Source: Thermoproteota archaeon (GTDB taxonomy: Archaea; Thermoproteota; EX4484-205; JAAOZP01). From it: 10,222 nt of DNA. The stretch lies in NCBI GenBank assembly GCA_026414125.1, contig JAOAJQ010000031.1:1-10222 (forward strand), in the 5' to 3' direction. The notes beneath the pieces are model-generated. The model was not told the DNA's origin, did not search any database, and was given only the letters and a program-made list of their open reading frames with translations. The translations under genes were made by a program, and so were the position numbers. Positions within the stretch are counted from its first letter, which is position 1. Each line of letters begins with the position of its first letter. Positions 6,324-10,222 of the stretch are shown here, piece by piece.

Positions 6324-6333
6324 ATTTATAAAT
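6324..6333 (-). promoter_or_regulatory. TATA-like box for the DUF4332-type gene
   Basis: ATTTATAAAT is a self-complementary, strong archaeal TATA match centred 25 bases before ATG 6303. With no ribosome site between, it points to leaderless translation. Confidence 0.55.
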
Positions 6334-6358
6334 CTTTAGTGATATGCGCTTGCTGAAA

Positions 6359-6376
6359 AGTGTTTTTAAAAGCACT
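6359..6376. promoter_or_regulatory. 18-base near-palindrome upstream of the DUF4332-type promoter
   Basis: AGTGTTTTTAAAAGCACT equals its own reverse complement except for one base pair. It lies 26 bases upstream of the TATA-like box at 6324-6333, a position suited to a dimeric regulator. It may also simply be an AT-rich spacer; no matching site was seen elsewhere in the window. Confidence 0.35.
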
Positions 6377-6385
6377 CGACGTGGC

Positions 6386-6437
6386 GACGGCATAACACCG
6401 TTATAATTATTGACGGCATAACACCGTTATAATTATT
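6386..6437. repeat. Two perfect tandem copies of a 26-base unit with an internal inverted repeat
   Basis: The unit runs 6386-6411 and again 6412-6437 with no difference. Each copy contains ATAAC-ACC-GTTAT (6392-6404 and 6418-6430), a five-base inverted repeat, overlapped by ACGG...CCGT. The result is two identical dyads 26 bases apart, about two and a half helix turns. This could be a pair of protein sites acting on the DUF4332-type gene or a recent slippage duplication. Two copies without spacers are not a CRISPR array. Confidence 0.85.
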
Positions 6438-6443
6438 TTAGAG

Positions 6444-6506
6444 AATGCATATAGCCACATAATACAGGAATCTTTAATACAAAAATCTTGACTATGTGAA
6501 TGCATT
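6444..6506. repeat. Interrupted inverted repeat enclosing 31 bases
   Basis: The left arm is AATGCAT-ATAGC-CACATA (6444-6461); the right arm, read on the other strand, is AATGCAT-T-CACATA (6506-6493). Both blocks match exactly and only the short piece between them differs. The enclosed 31 bases are AT-rich. It could fold as a long hairpin at the end of the decayed gene that follows, or be a tiny relic element with terminal inverted repeats. No target duplication was identified. Confidence 0.45.
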
Positions 6507-6517
6507 AGCGCGCGCTC
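6504..6517. repeat. Copy 2 of the shared 14-base motif with a GC palindrome
   Basis: This copy is identical to 5496-5509 and includes the stop codon of the decayed gene at 6505-6763; its first three bases also form the end of the interrupted inverted repeat at 6444-6506. Chance could explain one shared 14-mer in 10 kb, but a palindromic GC-only core in a moderate-GC sequence is less expected. Confidence 0.6.
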
Positions 6518-6763
6518 TCAAAACCTTCCTCCAAGCATCTATCCACCGGAAACAGCTTAACAATCCTGTTTAAAATAGTGGCAAGCTGATCCCGGCGTCC
6601 TACGTGTATAGTAACCCGGGAAGCAGAAACGTTTTCTCCAAGGATTTAAAAAGACCCTTTGAATCTGCCGGAAAAGCTTTCAGCGTGTTCCAATCCCGGG
6701 AGTTAGAAAGCCGATCACCTATATTCAGGCGGCTTCTGAGAGCATCATCCTCATACGTCTCAT
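6505..6763 (-). pseudogene. Decayed small gene once coupled to the SppA-like gene
   Basis: The SppA-like gene ends in ATGA: its TGA (6762-6760) overlaps an ATG at 6763, the usual form of archaeal coupled genes. That ATG opens only 12 codons (MRRMRMMLSEAA). A second frame then stays open to TAG 6602-6600, with the segments LNIGDRLSNSRDWNTLKAF and GLFKSLEKTFLLPGLLYT. A third frame carries on from 6603 with GRRDQLATILNRIVKLFP and VDRCLEEGFESAR, to TAA 6507-6505. Joined by two frame changes, these give a plausible protein of about 85 residues with helical, charged segments. Nothing here matches a family I recognise. Alternatives are a frameshifted C-terminal extension of the SppA-like protein or chance. 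The ATGA overlap and the way the frames abut make a broken third gene the best reading. Confidence 0.42.
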
Positions 6764-8424
6764 TTTCTTCCGCCAGTCATCATCGATGCTAGGTTTTGCA
6801 CGAGCTTATAATTGTCCTCAACGTAGCAGTAGGGCTCCTGCATGAAAGTAAGGTCGCCGACGGCTATAACAGCCCCTTTTAGCTCAATAATACTAATCAC
6901 GTCATATGTTTTTGCTGTCTCTGCTACTGATGAGAAAGTAGTGGTAGAAGTCCAAGCAACACCATTACCGGTTGAACAAATACTTGTAGACGTGAAGAAA
7001 ACCATTTTGGAAAGGTTTAGGGTGAGCGTGTGGTTCCTGAAACCCTCTACATATATGTTTCTGTACATGCCGAAGAACTGGTTCTCATCGTAAAGGTAGC
7101 CGCTGTTGAAGAATATGCCGAAGCCCATGGATAGTGAGTTCACCGGCCAAGTTAGGTCTGGAATCCTCACGTATTCCTCTGCGGGATCATACATTATCAC
7201 CAGCGTTTTCCCAGACTCCACGAAGCTCTTCAGCCTCTTAACCTGCTCCTCTGAGTAAGGTATTGTTGGAGCAGCTATCAATACGGCTTTAGCAGAATCA
7301 AGCTTAGACTCAAGCATGCTCCAGCTCATCGCAAGGGATACGGTGGCGTTTCTCAGCATAAGCTCCCTAGCTAACACCTCAAGGTCCCAGTAGGTAACCA
7401 TGTTGCCGTGCGACATGTCGACCAGAATCAAACTTTTACTATTTCCGCCAGTCCACTCGCCGAAACTTTGAGCAGCCGACGACGAGTAGAACGAGGTGTT
7501 AACAGGCAGATAAAGGAAGTAGATAGAAGGCGGGGGATGAATCTCTTTAAGCTTATCCACCGTCAGGTTAACCCAAGGGGTTTGCTCCCCCACGCTGGCC
7601 TCCACTTTAAACCTGCTCTTCACAGATTCAACTAGGTCTACAACAGAATACTTAACCACCCCAGCAGCCTGTGCAACCTTTTTCAAAGCACTCTCAACAG
7701 AACCCAGTTCGTCGACAAGCCCGGCTTCCACAGCCTCGCTCCCCATGTATATAGAGCCTCTGCGAAGAACATTAAGGGGAAGCTTAAGCCTGCTCCCCCT
7801 TGCGAGCTCAACAGCCTTGACGAAGTTTTCGAGGACCCGACTCATGTTGAACGGAAACAATAGTCTTGAGTATCCCGTCGCCTTGTGTGCCCCGCTCTCG
7901 AGAACTGTTTCCGAAGGAACTAGAATCGGCGGGCCGATGCCGATGACTCCGATATTCCCCACCATCGCGCTCGGATGTGCATATATATAGTCTGAGGCAA
8001 CAGAAATATAGTAGCCTCCTGAGAGAGCCATTGTGATGGAGGCTACGAGCGGCTTCCTAGTTTTAAGCTCTAAAAGACCCATGTATACTTGTTCAACTAA
8101 GTCAGCATACCCGCCTGGAGAATCCAGTTTAAGCACGACACCCCTTATGCTGTCGTTTAACATTGCCTCCATTATCGCCTGAGAGTAGAGGTCAGCCTGC
8201 TCGTGGGTGAGCAGCGCTCCCTCGACTTCTAAAATCCCTATTACGCTAGGCCTTGTGAAAAAACTAATTAAAAAGTATGCTGCAGTGAAGAAGACCAGAA
8301 GGATCATGAGGCTTAACGCTATCATCCTTCTGCCAGACTTAAGCACTTGGAAAACTCTGCAAGCGTTGTCCCCGTAAGTCCCCTTCTCTTCCGAAACCGG
8401 AGTATCATGATACTTAATACCCAT
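6760..8424 (-). CDS. SppA-like serine peptidase (S49) fused to a GATase-like (DUF4350-like) domain
   Basis: The 554 residues have three parts. A cytoplasmic tail is followed by one membrane helix (about 33-56). A signal peptide peptidase (SppA, family S49) domain spans about 60-260: VVLKLDSPGG (96-105), the nucleophile motif TMALSGGYYIS (131-141) with S135, then GNIGVIG (156-162) and K181 in AHKATGYSR as the probable general base, as in the Ser-Lys dyad of Bacillus SppA. After a proline-rich link (IHPPPS, 295-300) comes a second domain (about 330-552): ILVDMSHGN (333-341), VLIAAPTIPYSEEQVKRLKS, GKTLVIMYDP, and near the end AVIAVGDLTFMQ and DNYKLVQNLASMM. This resembles the class I glutamine amidotransferase-like fold of DUF4350/IFT52-type proteins, normally without an amidotransferase active site. 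Both domains should lie outside the membrane. SppA normally cuts signal-peptide remnants or membrane proteins. The start has AGGAGG 10 bases upstream. Confidence 0.85.
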   Translation of the reverse strand: MGIKYHDTPVSEEKGTYGDNACRVFQVLKSGRRMIALSLMILLVFFTAAYFLISFFTRPSVIGILEVEGALLTHEQADLYSQAIMEAMLNDSIRGVVLKLDSPGGYADLVEQVYMGLLELKTRKPLVASITMALSGGYYISVASDYIYAHPSAMVGNIGVIGIGPPILVPSETVLESGAHKATGYSRLLFPFNMSRVLENFVKAVELARGSRLKLPLNVLRRGSIYMGSEAVEAGLVDELGSVESALKKVAQAAGVVKYSVVDLVESVKSRFKVEASVGEQTPWVNLTVDKLKEIHPPPSIYFLYLPVNTSFYSSSAAQSFGEWTGGNSKSLILVDMSHGNMVTYWDLEVLARELMLRNATVSLAMSWSMLESKLDSAKAVLIAAPTIPYSEEQVKRLKSFVESGKTLVIMYDPAEEYVRIPDLTWPVNSLSMGFGIFFNSGYLYDENQFFGMYRNIYVEGFRNHTLTLNLSKMVFFTSTSICSTGNGVAWTSTTTFSSVAETAKTYDVISIIELKGAVIAVGDLTFMQEPYCYVEDNYKLVQNLASMMTGGRK

Positions 8425-8434
8425 GAATGCTCAG

Positions 8435-8457
8435 CCTCCTCTACTTTATTTAAATAA
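8435..8457 (-). promoter_or_regulatory. TATA-like box and ribosome site of the SppA-like gene
   Basis: On the minus strand TTATTTAAATAA (8457-8446) precedes AGGAGG (8440-8435), 10 bases before ATG 8424. With this TATA position, transcription would begin close to or within the ribosome site, so either the box lies elsewhere or the leader is very short. The rest of the divergent spacer to 8582 holds only a weak tldD promoter. Confidence 0.45.
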
Positions 8458-8543
8458 CAGGAAGGATAAAACTGTTTTTCTAAGAAAGCCGTCTTGCTTG
8501 AAGGCCAATGCCTAGTAATCTAAACCGATGTACCTTAGGAAGA

Positions 8544-8550
8544 CTTAATA
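8544..8550 (+). promoter_or_regulatory. Weak TATA-like box for tldD
   Basis: CTTAATA lies 33-39 bases before ATG 8583, giving a leader of about 10 bases. No GGAGG is present before the start. The match is poor and the spacing is the main support. Confidence 0.25.
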
Positions 8551-8582
8551 GCCTGTAAACCGCTTCCTATTAGACGTTTGAA

Positions 8583-9971
8583 ATGTTGAAGGAGCTTGCA
8601 ACCTATGGGTTGAGCACGGCTGAAAAACTGGGCACAACCTATGTTGAAATCAGGGCTCAACGAACAAACTATGAGTTGATCACGATTGACAATGGGGTTC
8701 TCAAGGAGTTTTCTAAAACTTTCTCTGCCGGGCTTGGCATCAGGGTGTTTTACGACGGCAGGTTCGGCTTCTCGTCGACGAACGATCTTAACCGTGAAAG
8801 CGTCAAGGAGGCTGTTGAGAAAGCCATATCCGCAGCCAGAGTCTCCCGAAAGGTGGAGAAGCTGGGTGAAAGAGAAGCCCGCCAAGGGGTTTTCAAATCC
8901 GTCTGGAGGGAAAATCCCGAGGATGTTTCAGACGAGGGGAAGGTCAGCCTCACCCTCGAGGTTAATAAGGCTGGGCTGAGCCTAGAGGGAGTAAAGTCGG
9001 CTGTCACTAGGCTAGGCATCCAGCGTGACTGGAGGTATGTTGTTACGAGCGACGGGGTAGACCTGGAATATGAATCATCACTGCTCGGTCTTGGACACAT
9101 GAGCGTGGCTTTTGAAGCCGGTGCGATGGAGAGAGTGAGTGACCAAGAGTCTGCGGTAGCCGGCTGGGAGTTCATAGAGGGTAAAGACTGGCAAGGGTTC
9201 TCGCTGGACGTCAGCAAACTGGCTAAGGAGGCTGTTAAAGCACGACTACCCCCGTCTGGAAGGCTTAAGGCGGTGGCTGACCCGGAGATGGTTGGCTTAA
9301 TACTTCACGAGGCTTTTGGACATGCTTGTGAGGGAGACCTTGTTTCCTCAGGAGACTCAATACTGTCAGGAAGGCTTGGAAGCGAGATAGCCTCAGCCAT
9401 GGTGACGATAGTTGACGACGGTCTTGCGGAGGGAGGATACTTCGTCCCGTTCGACGACGAGGGCAACATTAAGAGAAGGGTCGTTGTCGTTGAAAACGGT
9501 GTGCTGAAATCCTTTATGACGGGCAGGGAGACAGCGAGCATGCTAAACCTGCCGGTTTCAGGGAACAGTAGAGCGCAGGACTTCACCCATTTTCCGATCG
9601 TGAGGCAGACAAACTTCTTCATGATGCCTAGGGATCATGGTTTCGAGGAGATTATTAGGGAAGCCGGGGAGGGAATATATATTTTGGGAAGAGGAGCAAC
9701 AGGAGGCCAGGTTGACACTGCCTCCGGAACCTTCACTTTCTCCGCTGGACCGTCATGGATGATACATAATGGGGAGCTTGCTGAGCTGGTCAGGGGCGTA
9801 GTCATCTCCGGCTCAATACTTGAGACGCTTAAAGGTGTTGAAGCGGTTGGTAGAGACCTGAGCATAACAACCTCAGCCTTCGGCGGCTGCGGCAAGGATA
9901 ACCAGCTAGCCAGGGTTGGGGACGGGGGGCCTCACGTGATGATTAGGGAGCTCATTGTCGGAGGTGGCTGA
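8583..9971 (+). CDS. tldD: TldD metalloprotease subunit
   Basis: TldD and TldE (PmbA) form a heterodimeric metalloprotease that degrades small, mostly unfolded peptides inside a closed cavity. It is known for processing microcin B17 and the CcdA antitoxin in E. coli. TldD carries the metal site. This 462-residue protein shows the N-terminal domain (VEIRAQRTNY, 21-30; GLGIRVFYDGRFGFSSTNDL, 50-69) and the zinc motif HEAFGH (242-247). The conserved C-terminal SAFGGCGKDNQ (431-441) contains C436, the probable third zinc ligand, and GDGGPHVMI (447-455) follows. Length is normal for the family. It begins at ATG 8583 with no ribosome site, probably a near-leaderless transcript. The stop is three bases before the ATG of tldE, so the pair is one operon. 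It lies divergent from an SppA-like peptidase gene; whether this means joint peptide turnover is not shown. Confidence 0.95.
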   Translation: MLKELATYGLSTAEKLGTTYVEIRAQRTNYELITIDNGVLKEFSKTFSAGLGIRVFYDGRFGFSSTNDLNRESVKEAVEKAISAARVSRKVEKLGEREARQGVFKSVWRENPEDVSDEGKVSLTLEVNKAGLSLEGVKSAVTRLGIQRDWRYVVTSDGVDLEYESSLLGLGHMSVAFEAGAMERVSDQESAVAGWEFIEGKDWQGFSLDVSKLAKEAVKARLPPSGRLKAVADPEMVGLILHEAFGHACEGDLVSSGDSILSGRLGSEIASAMVTIVDDGLAEGGYFVPFDDEGNIKRRVVVVENGVLKSFMTGRETASMLNLPVSGNSRAQDFTHFPIVRQTNFFMMPRDHGFEEIIREAGEGIYILGRGATGGQVDTASGTFTFSAGPSWMIHNGELAELVRGVVISGSILETLKGVEAVGRDLSITTSAFGGCGKDNQLARVGDGGPHVMIRELIVGGG

Positions 9972-9974
9972 AAG

Positions 9975-10222
9975 ATGGATGTTGAGAAGGCGGTTAAGAG
10001 GGCTGTTGAACTGGGTGCCTCAGAGGCAGAGGCCTTCCTCCTGAGCACGGCTGAAACATCGTTAACCCTTGCGGAAGACGTGGAGGCTTCGAAGACTGTT
10101 AGGCTGAAATCCTTCGGAATCAGGGTTGCCGTCGGAAAGTCTACCGCCATAGTCGGCACCCAAGATGTGAGCGAAACAGGTGTTGACAGCGCTGTAAGGT
10201 CTGCTGTCTCAGTGGCCAGGGT
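9975..10222 (+). CDS. tldE: TldE/PmbA, partner of TldD (partial, cut by window end)
   Basis: The first 82 codons are visible. They begin MDVEKAVKRAVELGASEAEA and include VEASKTVRLKSFGIRVAVGK (36-55), the N-terminal strand pattern shared by TldD and PmbA (compare GLGIRVFYDGR in TldD). A GGAGGTG ribosome site (9960-9966) lies 8 bases before ATG 9975, inside the last codons of tldD, so translation follows directly from that gene. In the family, TldE lacks the HExxxH site and completes the protease cavity with TldD. The catalytic region cannot be checked because the gene leaves the window, so the assignment rests on the N-terminus and on the strong rule that tldD and tldE are adjacent. Confidence 0.88.
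   Translation, partial: MDVEKAVKRAVELGASEAEAFLLSTAETSLTLAEDVEASKTVRLKSFGIRVAVGKSTAIVGTQDVSETGVDSAVRSAVSVAR

Noticed and set aside
5948..6331. 127-codon plus-strand frame over the DUF4332-type gene
   Set aside because: Serine-rich antisense shadow of a gene with two clear helix-hairpin-helix motifs.
6386..6437. CRISPR repeats
   Set aside because: The two 26-base units are directly joined with no spacer, there are only two, and no cas gene is present.
8750..9217. 155-codon minus-strand frame inside tldD
   Set aside because: Ser/Thr/Pro-rich antisense shadow of the well-supported tldD gene.
3023..10222. A peptide natural-product cluster built from the SagB-type enzyme and TldD/TldE
   Set aside because: Both families occur in such clusters, but they are 4.8 kb apart with unrelated genes between, and no YcaO, precursor peptide or exporter is visible.

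Overview
The window looks archaeal and thermophilic, probably from the Thermoproteota or a related deep lineage. The reasons are PurP-type purine synthesis genes (an archaeal solution), AT-rich TATA-like boxes about 25-30 bases before short-leader or leaderless starts, GGAGG ribosome sites on some genes, occasional TTG/GTG starts, and strong use of AGG/AGA for arginine. The exact lineage cannot be read from this sequence. No rRNA, tRNA, CRISPR array, insertion sequence or replication origin was seen.

Layout. Positions 1-71 (minus) hold the first 23 codons of a membrane protein, possibly a membrane pyrophosphatase, with its own promoter. Positions 304-2507 (plus) hold two adjacent, divergent PurP-family genes: a canonical one with an intact ATP-grasp motif and a paralog in which that motif is replaced. 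Positions 2508-2819 form a spacer with scattered coding-like remnants. Positions 2820-3763 (minus) hold a two-gene unit: a membrane-anchored SagB-type nitroreductase and a 65-residue two-helix membrane protein, with arginine codon use unlike the neighbours. Positions 3919-5406 (plus) encode a member of the L-fucose/L-arabinose isomerase family.

Positions 5483-5769 (minus) are a frameshifted and shortened nucleotidyltransferase gene. Positions 5899-6303 (minus) encode a small helix-hairpin-helix (DUF4332-type) protein. Positions 6304-6504 are rich in structure: an 18-base near-palindrome, a perfect tandem duplication of 26 bases and a long interrupted inverted repeat. Positions 6505-6763 (minus) look like a decayed gene that once overlapped the end of the next gene by ATGA. 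Positions 6760-8424 (minus) encode an SppA-like serine peptidase fused to a second, GATase-like (DUF4350-like) domain. Divergent from it, 8583-9971 (plus) encodes TldD, and 9975 to the window end is the start of its partner TldE/PmbA.

How the genes work together. The PurP pair serves late purine synthesis. TldD and TldE form a two-subunit metalloprotease. The SagB-type enzyme and small membrane protein are probably a membrane redox pair of unknown substrate. The other genes look like independent transcription units. Three places (2568-2742, 5483-5769, 6505-6763) show small genes in decay, so this is a region of gene turnover between conserved housekeeping genes.
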